A stretch of DNA of 64,000 nucleotides, taken from positions 1 to 64,000 of the forward strand of contig NZ_QGNZ01000001.1 of NCBI RefSeq assembly GCF_003173595.1, in the 5' to 3' direction. How positions within the stretch are numbered: the first letter of the stretch is position 1; each line of letters starts with the position of its first letter. This document shows positions 41,437-50,317 of the stretch, piece by piece. The notes beneath the pieces are model-generated. The model was not told the DNA's origin and ran no database searches. It worked only from the letters and a program-made list of their open reading frames with translations. This DNA is from Pedobacter yonginensis. GTDB taxonomy: Bacteria > Bacteroidota > Bacteroidia > Sphingobacteriales > Sphingobacteriaceae. The position numbers and the translations under genes are program-made.

Positions 41437-42933
41437 TTACGCAAAAAATCCGTGCAGAAACCACGCAGAATGTTCCTGATCGTAATGCCCCGATCTAAAT
41501 ACCCAATATCGCCTACCTTTGTCGTCTTCTAAAACGTAATAATCTCGATGCTCTCCCGGTTCCATCCACCATTCGCGCTCTATACGTTCGGGGCCATCAG
41601 CTTTTTTTATCAAATGCAGCTCGCCTTTGTACCTAAAGTTCATGGGTGGGTAATCGGGTATGGGTGCGGTTACTTGTATGGTTGCAGGTTTATGGAGCAT
41701 TTCCATTGGCCGAGGATTTGATTTTTGCCATTTGATTTCTGTTTTCTCCTCAAGTGATACCGCTGGGCGAAGGGAGCGTTCTGGCCAATAGTGAGCCTGT
41801 GGTACATACCGCCTAATGACCTCAGGGCCTACTTTTCCCGCAAGCCTGTCTAACAGCTGAGCCAAACTCTGGTCGGCAAGACCAGGTTTTCCGTTCCAGA
41901 GTTTTTCTTGGTTTACATGCACAGGTTCCGTTTTGGTGGCGGTCATTAAAAAAACTTCGATACCGAGATCTGGTTCTATCTGATCAATTTTGAGTCCGAA
42001 GAGCTTTGCCAGATGGGCGATTTGGTGCGTAGGCTGATTGGTGCCAATTTTAGTTTCCGTTACCCGACCATCCAAACGGTAGCCCTTAAGTTCGGCAGAT
42101 CTAATCCCCAAGCCCTCTTTTGCAAGCCTTGCGCAAAGCGCTTCCAAAAGTTTTTCAATCGCAATTTCGATGGCAGGTCGGGTGCGGATGGGATCCAAAC
42201 AAAACAGCCTTTCTTCATATGCTGCTTTAACGATAATTGGCGTTAAGCTTTCCGCTTCGGTTCCGAGCGCCTGACCAAGTCGGATTAGCAAATCCTGTCC
42301 AAATCTTCTGCGCAGCATGGAGGCTGGCAATTGAACAAATTTGCCGATTTTATCAAAACCGAGTTTATGCAGCCGTTGGATAATGTGCTGTTCAAGGCGT
42401 AGAGCCATTGGTGGCAAATTGAGCAATGCGTTGTATTGCTGGCCTTTTTCGATAATGGGAGATTTTTTGCCTAATCTAGCCACTGCCCAAGAGGTTCCAA
42501 TGGTATCTGAAATGGCACCACGACAATGGTAGCCCGATTCTTTAAGTTTGGCCAATAACGTTTCTAAATACTTGGCTTCGCCACCTAAAAGATGAGAACA
42601 GCCACTTGAGTCTAAAATGATCCCATCAGGCAAATCAATAGAAACTATGGGCGAATAACGTATGGCCCACTTGGCAATTCTAACCAGTAATTTTTTATTG
42701 AAATCTGCTTTGTCATCAAAGGCCAATATATCTGGAACAAGTGCCTTAGCATCAGCCAATACGGTATTTGCAAATATGCCCTGCTTTTCTGCCGCTTTGG
42801 ATGATGCAGTAACCATAATGCGGTTGCTTTGGGGCATGGTAAATACATATACCTTGTCTTTTAGTTCTGGTTTTTTTATGGCCAAATAATCTGCAAGAAG
42901 ATTGCTGAAATATATACTTACATACCTGCTCAT
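41437..42933 (-). CDS. imuB: ImuB, catalytically inactive Y-family polymerase
   Basis: A 498-residue Y-family polymerase homologue that bridges DnaE2, ImuA and the sliding clamp in the mutasome. The N-terminus YVSIYFSNLLADYLAIKKPE lacks the catalytic Asp-x-Asp seen in active Y-family enzymes, and the usual SIDE motif reads SIDLPDGIILDSSGC. This is the known inactive state of ImuB. The little-finger region and a long C-terminal tail (about 360-498) are present. The ATG overlaps the imuA stop by four bases. Confidence 0.9.
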   Translation of the reverse strand: MSRYVSIYFSNLLADYLAIKKPELKDKVYVFTMPQSNRIMVTASSKAAEKQGIFANTVLADAKALVPDILAFDDKADFNKKLLVRIAKWAIRYSPIVSIDLPDGIILDSSGCSHLLGGEAKYLETLLAKLKESGYHCRGAISDTIGTSWAVARLGKKSPIIEKGQQYNALLNLPPMALRLEQHIIQRLHKLGFDKIGKFVQLPASMLRRRFGQDLLIRLGQALGTEAESLTPIIVKAAYEERLFCLDPIRTRPAIEIAIEKLLEALCARLAKEGLGIRSAELKGYRLDGRVTETKIGTNQPTHQIAHLAKLFGLKIDQIEPDLGIEVFLMTATKTEPVHVNQEKLWNGKPGLADQSLAQLLDRLAGKVGPEVIRRYVPQAHYWPERSLRPAVSLEEKTEIKWQKSNPRPMEMLHKPATIQVTAPIPDYPPMNFRYKGELHLIKKADGPERIEREWWMEPGEHRDYYVLEDDKGRRYWVFRSGHYDQEHSAWFLHGFFA

Positions 42934-43682
42934 GCAATTAGCCCCCTTTCTACAATTTGGATGGGTTGTTGAGCTTTTGTGTTTGGGTTTTCAAATTGAG
43001 CAAATTTATCTTCCGCCCATTCGATGTAAAATTTGCCGCCTTCCCCATTTTTAACCTTAAGCAAGTTTACTTCCCAACGCGGGTTGCCTACACCAGGTAT
43101 TCCATTCAGTATTTCAGTTGGTTGGGGTTTAATTTGCCATCTTGCGGTGCAGGCCGTTGCCGAACGACTGCGTTTTGGTTCTTTGCGGAGCAATATTCCG
43201 GTTACATGACTTTTCTCCGTAGCCAGCTGAAGTCTTCTACTTTGTGCAAAATCAATATCTGGTATTTCGGCAATTGCGCAGGCAAGGCCCTCGCATTTCA
43301 AGGCTTCCTCCATTACCCACAAAATATCTTTCGTATAGTATAGATCGAGGAAAATGATTTGTTGGGAATCTACTCCAAAAGCTTCAAGCGATGGTGGAAA
43401 AAGTTTTCTGTTTCTGCTGATCCATAGGCAGCTGCTCCCGTTTTCCATGAGTTTGGCGAGTAGCCCTGCAATGAAACCTTCACTGGCTGCGGCATCCTCG
43501 GGTTGTTCTGCTAAAAACTCGTGAATGGTGCCCGTAGGAAAAACACCATTAGGAAAACAGGCTTCGATTTCATCCAGCCCAAAGCCTTTTCCAGCGGAGA
43601 TAGGAGCAGGTTTAAATCCCTGCGCTGCTGAAATCTGCGACCTAAGCCGAGTTAATATTTCCTGTTTTTCTACGTTCATCAT
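42930..43682 (-). CDS. imuA: ImuA, RecA-like mutasome protein
   Basis: A 250-residue protein with a degenerate RecA fold: LDEIEACFPNGVFPTGTIHE, then GFIAGLLAKLMENGSSCLWI, QIIFLDLYYTKDILWVMEE and GVGNPRWEVNLLKVKNG. It lacks a normal Walker A. ImuA inhibits or organises RecA and binds ImuB. It heads the operon; two adjacent ATG codons (43682 and 43679) are possible starts. A promoter with a perfect palindrome lies upstream. Confidence 0.87.
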   Translation of the reverse strand: MMNVEKQEILTRLRSQISAAQGFKPAPISAGKGFGLDEIEACFPNGVFPTGTIHEFLAEQPEDAAASEGFIAGLLAKLMENGSSCLWISRNRKLFPPSLEAFGVDSQQIIFLDLYYTKDILWVMEEALKCEGLACAIAEIPDIDFAQSRRLQLATEKSHVTGILLRKEPKRSRSATACTARWQIKPQPTEILNGIPGVGNPRWEVNLLKVKNGEGGKFYIEWAEDKFAQFENPNTKAQQPIQIVERGLIA

Positions 43683-43722
43683 TCCACTAATTCCCTTGAT
43701 TTGCGTATGGATTAAGAAATAT

Positions 43723-43768
43723 CAAAATTACCAAAATATTTAGTAATTACTAATAATGTTAGTAATTT
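43723..43768 (-). promoter_or_regulatory. Putative promoter and palindrome of the imuA operon
   Basis: On the minus strand TAATTTTG (43730-43723) matches the -7 consensus about 41 bases before the imuA ATG. TTAGTAATTACTAA (43740-43753), a perfect 14-bp palindrome, lies just upstream in the promoter spacer, and a further half site TTAGTAATTT is at 43759-43768. The position suits a damage-responsive repressor; no such regulator gene is adjacent. Confidence 0.5.
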
Positions 43769-43993
43769 TTCGGATTGATTTTTTCCCTTTTGAAAGTTGA
43801 TTAGCAAATTTTGAGGATTAAAATCATCAAACTAAAGAAAACGTTGGTTAACTCATTCCATTTTGATTAAGATAAATCGCTTATAATCGCGCTTTCCGGC
43901 AATACCTTCAATAAAAAAAGCCAATCTCTATTGAGCCTTGAATTTCTACTGATGTGGTCAATAAATATTTATGAAACCTTTGGTTGAATATAT

Positions 43994-44054
43994 TATTTTT
44001 GCGCAGATTTAAAGATCAGTGCCCTAACACCCCATCACTTTAGAGTGGGGGTTA
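43994..44054 (+). promoter_or_regulatory. Putative -7 box and leader hairpin of the EVE gene
   Basis: TATTTTTG (43994-44001) fits the -7 consensus. It would give a leader of about 80 bases containing the stem TAACACCCCA (44025-44034)/TGGGGGTTA (44046-44054) with one bulged A. No U-tract follows, so it is not a terminator. The stretch 43770-43990 shows nothing further. Confidence 0.35.
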
Positions 44055-44089
44055 TATAATGATTCAGAATCTACTAAACTTCTCTAAGC

Positions 44090-44503
44090 ATGGAAAAAAC
44101 GCAATATTGGTTAGTCAAATCAGAACCTTTTAAATACAGTTGGGAAAAATTTAACGAAGATGGTCGTACTTTTTGGGATGGCGTTCGAAATTATCAAGCA
44201 CGAAACAATCTTAAAGCCATGAAGGAAGGCGATTTGGTATTGTTTTACCACAGTAACGAAGGCAAAAATGTGGTTGGGATTGCAAAGGTGGTTCGCGAAT
44301 TTTATCAAGATCCTACAACGGATGATGCAAATTGGGTGGTGGTTGATCTCGCTCCGGTTGAATCTTTAAAAAATCCAGTTTCTTTAGAGCAAATTAAAGC
44401 AGAGCCAAGCTTGGCCGATATTTCGTTGGTTCGCCAAGGGCGCTTATCGGTAATGCCTTTAAAAGCAGAAGAATTTGATAAAATTTTAGAAATGGGTAGC
44501 TAA
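44090..44503 (+). CDS. EVE-domain protein
   Basis: A 137-residue PUA-like EVE-domain protein, a fold that reads modified bases in DNA or RNA. Diagnostic blocks are YWLVKSEPFKYSWEKF, TFWDGVRNYQARNNLKAMKE, GDLVLFYHSNEGKNVVGIAK and WVVVDLAPV. These closely follow the human THYN1/bacterial YcbM-like layout. It is divergent from the imuA-imuB-dnaE2-alkB operon with a 407-base gap. That makes a role near DNA-lesion or modified-base recognition attractive but unproven. Confidence 0.9.
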   Translation: MEKTQYWLVKSEPFKYSWEKFNEDGRTFWDGVRNYQARNNLKAMKEGDLVLFYHSNEGKNVVGIAKVVREFYQDPTTDDANWVVVDLAPVESLKNPVSLEQIKAEPSLADISLVRQGRLSVMPLKAEEFDKILEMGS

Positions 44504-44557
44504 TCAGTACCCATTAAGTCAATAGATTTTTTTTGCTCTAAATACTCAAATGAAGGT

Positions 44558-45745
44558 TTAAACCATTACACCTTCTTTTTTTCTTTTGCTAAAAGCGATG
44601 CCTAAGGTCATCACAATGCTCGATCCCAATACCACTAAAAACAAAAAGGAAGGCCCTACTGCTGGAATTTTTAATGAAGCGGGTAAATTGTAATACAACA
44701 AAATACTAATTAAGCCCCTTGGAGCGATGTAAACAATAGGCGAAAGTCCGTCTTTTTTAAAGAACTTTAGGCAGAGGAGTCTGATGCCGTAAATAGAGGC
44801 TAAAATAAAGAAACCGTTGGCCAGTACAGGCTTATCATTCAATTCATAAATATTCATGGTGAAGCCAAATATGACAAAGAAAAAGGTTCTTAATATAAAG
44901 GCGCTTTCCGCAGAGAGCTGATAAAGCTGAGATAAATCTGCTGTTAAGTTTTTATACAGAAAAACACTTCTAAACCAAGCATTTTGTATGGTATCTGCAT
45001 TATTTAAAAACAATCCAGTACTTAAAATAAGCACCAAAGAAGATAGGTGATAGGATTGACCGATGGCATAAACCAAAATCAAAATGGAAATAATTAAAAA
45101 GAATTTGATGTGATGCACCAGCTTGCCCATAATGTACAGCAATACGATACAGGCAATGGCCGAAAGCAAAACGATGAGAAAGGTGCTCAAGCCCAAAGTG
45201 ATGAAAGATGAGGGTGAAATGGATGGGTTCGTTATGGCAAAATTGAAAATAATGATGCCCAGAATATCAGAAAATGAAGATTCATAAATTACAAATTCCT
45301 TATTGCTTTTGTTTAGGGCGGCAGCCGAAGGGATGGCTATTGCCGAACTGATTACACTGAAGGGTATGGCATTGGCAATACAGGTGTACAAATCTTTATG
45401 GCTGATTTGATAGATAATGATTGTAATTAGGGTTACCGTTCCCAATAAAATACTCAAGGCAGAAAAGAACGCACTTTTAATAATCTTGTTTTTCTGCTTA
45501 TCATACTTTAATTCTAACGATCCTTCAAAAACAATTAAAATCAAACCTACCGTACCTAGGGTGGGTAAAATGGTTAAAAAATTAAAGGTGTGTATTTTTA
45601 AGTTATCGATTAATAAACGAAGACCGATACCCAACAAAAGTAAAAGCAAAACCGAGGGTACTTTGGTTTTACTAGCCACTAAATCAAACAGATAAGAAAA
45701 AATTACTAATCCGCTTAAAATGATAAGAATGGTATAAGTTGTCAT
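44558..45745 (-). CDS. Cation:proton antiporter (CPA-type)
   Basis: A 395-residue inner-membrane protein with 10-12 helices of the Na+/H+ exchanger family. The ion-site helix equivalents are VIYESSFSDILGIIIFNFAI (Asp in the FSD triplet) and YIAPRGLISILLYY (Arg). It lacks the C-terminal TrkA-N or RCK domains found in K+-efflux members. The ion specificity is undetermined. It converges on the EVE gene and stands alone. Confidence 0.85.
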   Translation of the reverse strand: MTTYTILIILSGLVIFSYLFDLVASKTKVPSVLLLLLLGIGLRLLIDNLKIHTFNFLTILPTLGTVGLILIVFEGSLELKYDKQKNKIIKSAFFSALSILLGTVTLITIIIYQISHKDLYTCIANAIPFSVISSAIAIPSAAALNKSNKEFVIYESSFSDILGIIIFNFAITNPSISPSSFITLGLSTFLIVLLSAIACIVLLYIMGKLVHHIKFFLIISILILVYAIGQSYHLSSLVLILSTGLFLNNADTIQNAWFRSVFLYKNLTADLSQLYQLSAESAFILRTFFFVIFGFTMNIYELNDKPVLANGFFILASIYGIRLLCLKFFKKDGLSPIVYIAPRGLISILLYYNLPASLKIPAVGPSFLFLVVLGSSIVMTLGIAFSKRKKEGVMV

Positions 45746-45813
45746 ATTTCAGCGTATTGTTCATCGCTAAAATAACACAATCCCATTAAGGTGCAGGAAA
45801 ATTAATGTAAAAA

Positions 45814-46335
45814 TTACGCTTTAAAGAAAAGTGCCTTCAGTTCATTTGCATCATCAGGATGCATTTTCCCACCCAACACCAAACGCAACTGTCTGCGTCT
45901 TAATGCACCATGAAACAGTTCTAATTCTTCAGGCGTTTCTGGAGTTAATTCGGGTACAGGAATGGTACGGGCACTTTGATCAACCGCAACAAAAGTATAA
46001 TAGGCTTCGTTACTTTTTTGACGGGCACCACTCGGAATGTTTTCGGCCCACACATCAAGGCGAACTTCTACAGAAGTGTTAAAAGCCCGTGTAACTTTAG
46101 CTTCAATGGTAATTACATCACCAAGTTTGATGGGGTGCTTAAAAGAAACATTATCTACGGAAGCCGTTACCACAATACGATTGCAATGTTTTTGAGCAGA
46201 AATTGCGGCGGCAATATCCATCCAGTGCAATAAACGTCCACCCATTAAATTGTTTAGGGTGTTGGTGTCGTTAGGCAACACCAATTCGTTCATTATTGTT
46301 AAACTTTCTCTAGCAAATTTCTTTTTAAGACTCAT
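45814..46335 (-). CDS. Acyl-CoA thioesterase (hotdog fold)
   Basis: A 173-residue single hotdog-domain thioesterase hydrolysing acyl-CoA to free acid and CoA. The BACH/YciA-type signature is LPNDTNTLNNLMGGRLLHWM (catalytic Asn and Asp region), followed by DIAAAISAQKHC, VDNVSFKHPIKLGDVITIEA and NEAYYTFVAVD. The ATG at 46335 is preferred over a TTG four codons upstream. YciA-like enzymes are usually hexamers that act on medium- or long-chain CoA. Confidence 0.88.
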   Translation of the reverse strand: MSLKKKFARESLTIMNELVLPNDTNTLNNLMGGRLLHWMDIAAAISAQKHCNRIVVTASVDNVSFKHPIKLGDVITIEAKVTRAFNTSVEVRLDVWAENIPSGARQKSNEAYYTFVAVDQSARTIPVPELTPETPEELELFHGALRRRQLRLVLGGKMHPDDANELKALFFKA

Positions 46336-46445
46336 AATCGAGCGCAAAAGTAATTAAAATGTGGCTTAAAATGGCATAACGGCGTGTTAAGTTTTGCTAA
46401 ATGTTAAAAGGAATATCGAATGAGTTAAACGCAAAAAATGTCTGA

Positions 46446-46505
46446 TAAAAAATTAAGGTTTGACAACGCCATCCAAAAAAAAGATGTCGGAATGTCAAAC
46501 CTTAA
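46446..46505 (-). terminator. Terminator after the bestrophin gene
   Basis: TTAAGGTTTGACA (46453-46465) pairs perfectly with TGTCAAACCTTAA (46493-46505), leaving a 27-base loop. On the minus strand the stem runs into ATTTTTTATC. It lies 21 bases past the bestrophin stop. Confidence 0.8.
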
Positions 46506-46526
46506 AAACTAGACTTTAAAAGCCAA

Positions 46527-47453
46527 TTATAAAATATAATAAGACCCAACTGCGGCCAATTCCGTTTGAGGTTTATCTTCGTATAACTTGTTGTCATCCA
46601 GCATCTGGCAAAGATCACACTCTATCGTTCTACAAATGGTTGTTGTTGGTGTATCCGTTGGTTTATTCTCGAATGGATCTTGAAGATGAACAGCCATTTT
46701 CTCTACCAATAAGAAGAAGGTAGCCAGCGCCACAACCAAAGGAACTTCCATATATCCGAAATACTCTATTAAACCAAAAGGCAATAAAACAATAAATAAA
46801 TGGATAGACATGTTAATATACTTACTGTAAGTAACCGGAAAAATGGTGTTTTTTATCCGTTGAGATGCACCCATGTGGTTACACAAAGCCGTTAAGGTTT
46901 TATCAATTTCTATCTGTTGATATTGATTGATCCAACCCTCGTTTAAAGCTTTTCTTAAATCCATTGCGTGTAGCTCCAAAATAGAAAGTGTAACATTGCG
47001 ATGTCTTTTAATAAAGATCATATCATCCTCACTCATGTATCTTTCCAATCCTTTGTACGGACTAAAACCTCTTAGCGACTGACTCAAAGCATAACACCAG
47101 GCAATTTGACGCTTTACAAACTTGGCTTTGAAGCGCTCAATTTCATCAGATCCATAGGTATTTTCTACCAGGTACAATATCTGGCGGGAGAGGGTTCTTG
47201 AATCATTAACTATGGAACCCCAGATAATTCTTGCCTCCCACCATCTATCGTATGCCTGGTTAGATCGAAATGCCAATAAAAGCGATATAACTGTTCCCAA
47301 TAAAGCCGGTACTGCCACGGGAATTGATATTCTGGTTACATGAAAATTTTGGTACAACACTACAATACCAATGGAATAGGCAATAACAAAGAGCAATTCT
47401 TTCTTGATTTTGCCAAAAATATAAGTGAGCGGAATATTATTACGTAACAGCAT
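46527..47453 (-). CDS. Bestrophin-family membrane channel
   Basis: A 308-residue member of the bacterial bestrophin (RFP-TM/YneE) family. Key stretches are PAVPALLGTVISLLLAFRSN then QAYDRWWEARIIWGSIVNDS, FVKRQIAWCYALSQSLRG, and LPFGLIEYFGYMEVPLVVAL. Bacterial homologues form pentameric cation or anion channels. It begins 25 bases after the stop of the USP-like gene and ends in a strong terminator. Confidence 0.87.
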   Translation of the reverse strand: MLLRNNIPLTYIFGKIKKELLFVIAYSIGIVVLYQNFHVTRISIPVAVPALLGTVISLLLAFRSNQAYDRWWEARIIWGSIVNDSRTLSRQILYLVENTYGSDEIERFKAKFVKRQIAWCYALSQSLRGFSPYKGLERYMSEDDMIFIKRHRNVTLSILELHAMDLRKALNEGWINQYQQIEIDKTLTALCNHMGASQRIKNTIFPVTYSKYINMSIHLFIVLLPFGLIEYFGYMEVPLVVALATFFLLVEKMAVHLQDPFENKPTDTPTTTICRTIECDLCQMLDDNKLYEDKPQTELAAVGSYYIL

Positions 47454-47478
47454 GATATAAAAAGGTTTTCGGGTGCAA

Positions 47479-47976
47479 TTAACTATTTACTTCTTGGAAT
47501 TGGTTTTCCTGAATTTTGGTCTCAATTAAATTTTCAGGTGTGTGTACGTTACTGGTATCTATTTGAATCGACTCACAACCGGCACGTTCCGTTAAAAACT
47601 TCGGATCGATACTGAATTTGTTAATCGGACTGAAGTTGTAGTTTTTTGGATAGGCAATACAGTCCACCTCAAACGTATCTAGAAAGTTTTTAAAGGCAGA
47701 AACCGTACTTCCATAAAAGTATTCTATCCCAATTTTATTGAGGTGTTGCGCATAATGTGCCTTTTTTTCGTTTAAGCTTTGATAAAAGGCGTCACTTACG
47801 TTTTCGTAGTCTCTGCTGCGTCTGCTCAGCATCAACATATCTGTTATCGAATCTGATAATTTGAATGCATGAACGAAAATAAGCGTTAAAGTTTCGTTAG
47901 GTTGATTTTGAACCAATGCATCAATAATTTTTGTGCTTTCAAGGTTAAAGTCGGTTGGAATTAATATCGTTTTCAT
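47479..47976 (-). CDS. Universal-stress-protein-like protein
   Basis: A 165-residue protein with a UspA-like beginning (MKTILIPTDFNLESTKIIDA) and an alternating beta/alpha pattern: LTLIFVHAFKLSD, then FYQSLNEKKAHYAQHLNKIG, IEYFYGSTVSAF and DCIAYPKNYNFSPINKF. The ATP-binding G-x2-G-x9-G(S/T) motif is absent, so it is a non-canonical or non-nucleotide-binding member. It lies between a two-component kinase gene and bestrophin on the same strand. Confidence 0.6.
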   Translation of the reverse strand: MKTILIPTDFNLESTKIIDALVQNQPNETLTLIFVHAFKLSDSITDMLMLSRRSRDYENVSDAFYQSLNEKKAHYAQHLNKIGIEYFYGSTVSAFKNFLDTFEVDCIAYPKNYNFSPINKFSIDPKFLTERAGCESIQIDTSNVHTPENLIETKIQENQFQEVNS

Positions 47977-48108
47977 AGGTGCTTCTCGTTTAAATATTTA
48001 ATTAGATAAATGATTTATACAAGTTTAGCCCGATGTTATTACAGCGAAATAAGAACGAGATTAAAATGAGATTAGAATTTCAAAAATATTAGCTTATTTA
48101 TCGGTAAA

Positions 48109-49461
48109 CTAAATATTTACAGGTAGGATTACTTTGATTTCTGTACCCACACCCTCCTGCGATTTAATTCCGATGCTGCCTCTATGTAAGCGAATAATAT
48201 TGAGTGATAAGGGCAAACCCACGCCATATCCTTTAAACTCATTAGTGTTTGAAGCCCGGTAAAAAGGTTCGAAAATATGCTGAATATCGCTTTGTGGGAT
48301 CCCGATACCCTTATCCGTAACCGTGATGGACAAAATGTTCCCTTTACTTTCTAATTGTATGCCAACAGGATTATTGTTTGAATATTTACAGGCATTGCTT
48401 ACAATATTTGAAATGGCGAGTTTAATTAAGTTCCGGTTTACCCGAAGGTTAAGCTGCTCCTCATCTTCTGGCAAGGTGGCAAAATCAATTTCGATTGAGC
48501 TATCCGGATGTACCTGATTAACAGACTGCTTGATTTCCCAAAGCAATTCATCCATTCTAACTTCCTCCCAAGGTTGGTTTTTGCCGTTAAAACCCGATTG
48601 AGCCAAGCCCAACAAGCTGGTGAGGATGTGTTCTAATCGTTCAGATTCATCTTTGATTTTAACGAGTGCAAGATGTTGCTTTTCAGCATCTTCCTTGTTT
48701 TTTATAGCCAATTCAACCTCTCCACTAATGATGGTTAGGGGCGTTCTCAATTCATGCGAAGCATTGCTGATGAAGTTATTTTGCGTTTCGAAAGCAGTTT
48801 CCAATCTATTCAGCATGTTGTTAAAGGTTTGTGCAAGTTGCGACATTTCATCGCTTCCATTTTTTACATCCAACCGCAAATGCAAATTTTCTGCCTTGAT
48901 TCTTTTTACGCTTTTAATGATGTTCCTTAATGGCACCAGCATATAATTGGAGAATCTCCAACCCACTAGGAAAGAAAGAATAACAGAGAGGAAAAAACCG
49001 ATAATGAGAATTTTTTGTAAATCTTTTAGTTCTCTAAAACCAAATGGATCTTTAGCAGAAACAATCACTATATAAGCTTTTTGTGAAGTTTTGAAGTATT
49101 TTCCGGCATAGAACTGATTATCTACGCGATACCTTGCCATATAGCCAGCATTAATCCGATTGTAAAAGCCATTCGGAAGACCTTGATTTACTGTGCTTTG
49201 GGTTTTTCCAGCTTCAATGATAAATTCTTTTTCTGAGGGAAGGCGTTCTAAATATTGGTTGCGCATTTTGGCATAAACATCATTATTACCATCCGGATAA
49301 AGTTTAATCTGTGCAGCAATATTAACCCGAGCCTCCAATCGCTTGTAAAAATCCTCAAAAGCAAAATCGTTAGCGAAATACCATACAAAACCACTTAATA
49401 ATGAAATGATTATGGCAGATAGAATGGCAAACAATAAGGTGATTTTTTTGGCAATTTGCAT
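48109..49461 (-). CDS. HAMP sensor histidine kinase
   Basis: A 450-residue membrane sensor kinase. The first helix is about 8-30, a periplasmic sensing loop runs to about 148, and the second helix is about 149-168. The HAMP domain (about 169-222) is followed by HisKA with SNASHELRTPLTIISGEVEL (phospho-His near 235). The ATPase has SNIVSNACKYSNN, TVTDKGIGIPQSD and GYGVGLPLSLNIIRLH. Its ATG overlaps the response-regulator stop by one base; the pair is a classical two-component system. Confidence 0.92.
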   Translation of the reverse strand: MQIAKKITLLFAILSAIIISLLSGFVWYFANDFAFEDFYKRLEARVNIAAQIKLYPDGNNDVYAKMRNQYLERLPSEKEFIIEAGKTQSTVNQGLPNGFYNRINAGYMARYRVDNQFYAGKYFKTSQKAYIVIVSAKDPFGFRELKDLQKILIIGFFLSVILSFLVGWRFSNYMLVPLRNIIKSVKRIKAENLHLRLDVKNGSDEMSQLAQTFNNMLNRLETAFETQNNFISNASHELRTPLTIISGEVELAIKNKEDAEKQHLALVKIKDESERLEHILTSLLGLAQSGFNGKNQPWEEVRMDELLWEIKQSVNQVHPDSSIEIDFATLPEDEEQLNLRVNRNLIKLAISNIVSNACKYSNNNPVGIQLESKGNILSITVTDKGIGIPQSDIQHIFEPFYRASNTNEFKGYGVGLPLSLNIIRLHRGSIGIKSQEGVGTEIKVILPVNI

Positions 49462-50138
49462 TATTTCTCTTTTAAAACATAGCCCAATCCAACAGCCGTG
49501 TGAATTAATTTTTGCTCAGAATTCTTATCTACTTTCTTTCTGAGGTAGTTAACATACACATCAACCACGTTCGTTCCTAAGTTAAAATCTATATCCCAAA
49601 CATTTTCTAAAATGTCTATTCTGGATAGTATTTTGGATTTATTTCTCGCCATGTACTCCAGCAAACGGTATTCAGTTGCTGTAAGAATAATTTCTGTGTT
49701 ACTCCGCTTTACACTTTTCGCGGTGATGTTGATTTGTAAATCGGCAATGTTGATGATTTGATCTTGACTTACAATGCCACTATAGCGCCTAAGCAAGGTT
49801 CTGATCCGTGCAAAAAGCTCTGCAAATTTAAAGGGTTTTATTAAATAATCATCCGCACCATTATCAAGCCCATTAACTACGTTTTCGGTAGTGCCCAAGG
49901 CGGTGAGCATAATAATGGGAGTATTTGGCTTTTCCGCTTTGATAATTTTACATAGCTCCAAACCATTAATTCCCGGTAGCATAATATCCAAAATAATTAA
50001 GTCGAAGTGATTGTTTTTGGCCATTTGCTCACCAATTAAGCCGTCGGGGGCAACACTCACCGTAAAACCTTCTTCTGTTAAACCTCTTGAAATTACAGAC
50101 ACCACATTAGGTTCGTCTTCTACGATTAATAAATTCAT
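49461..50138 (-). CDS. OmpR-family response regulator
   Basis: A 225-residue regulator. The receiver holds LLIVEDEPNVVSVISRGLTE and LIILDIMLPGINGLELCKI (phospho-Asp near 52), PIIMLTALG and DYLIKPFKFAEL. The OmpR/PhoB winged helix follows (about 128-225), with LTATEYRLLEYMARNKSKIL and VVDVYVNYLRKKVD. The ATG at 50138 is preferred over a TTG five codons upstream. It forms an operon with the HAMP kinase. Confidence 0.93.
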   Translation of the reverse strand: MNLLIVEDEPNVVSVISRGLTEEGFTVSVAPDGLIGEQMAKNNHFDLIILDIMLPGINGLELCKIIKAEKPNTPIIMLTALGTTENVVNGLDNGADDYLIKPFKFAELFARIRTLLRRYSGIVSQDQIINIADLQINITAKSVKRSNTEIILTATEYRLLEYMARNKSKILSRIDILENVWDIDFNLGTNVVDVYVNYLRKKVDKNSEQKLIHTAVGLGYVLKEK

Positions 50139-50255
50139 GTATTGGTCAATCAACTAAAAATTGGCAAAATAGAGGTTTCAAATCAGCTTAGTTTGAAATT
50201 ATAGTTTTTTAACGCAAAGTAAGCACTATTGTTTGAAAAGCCTTGAAATTGAGGT

Positions 50256-50291
50256 AAAAAGAAAAGCCTCTTGAAATGAAATTCAAGAGGC
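50256..50291 (-). terminator. Rho-independent terminator downstream of the SRPBCC gene
   Basis: GCCTCTTGAA (50266-50275) pairs perfectly with TTCAAGAGGC (50282-50291), loop ATGAAA. On the minus strand TTTTCTTTTT follows. A dispersed repeat lies between the gene stop and this hairpin. Confidence 0.85.
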
Positions 50292-50317
50292 CTATTGTTA
50301 TTAAGCTTTTCCGCAAT

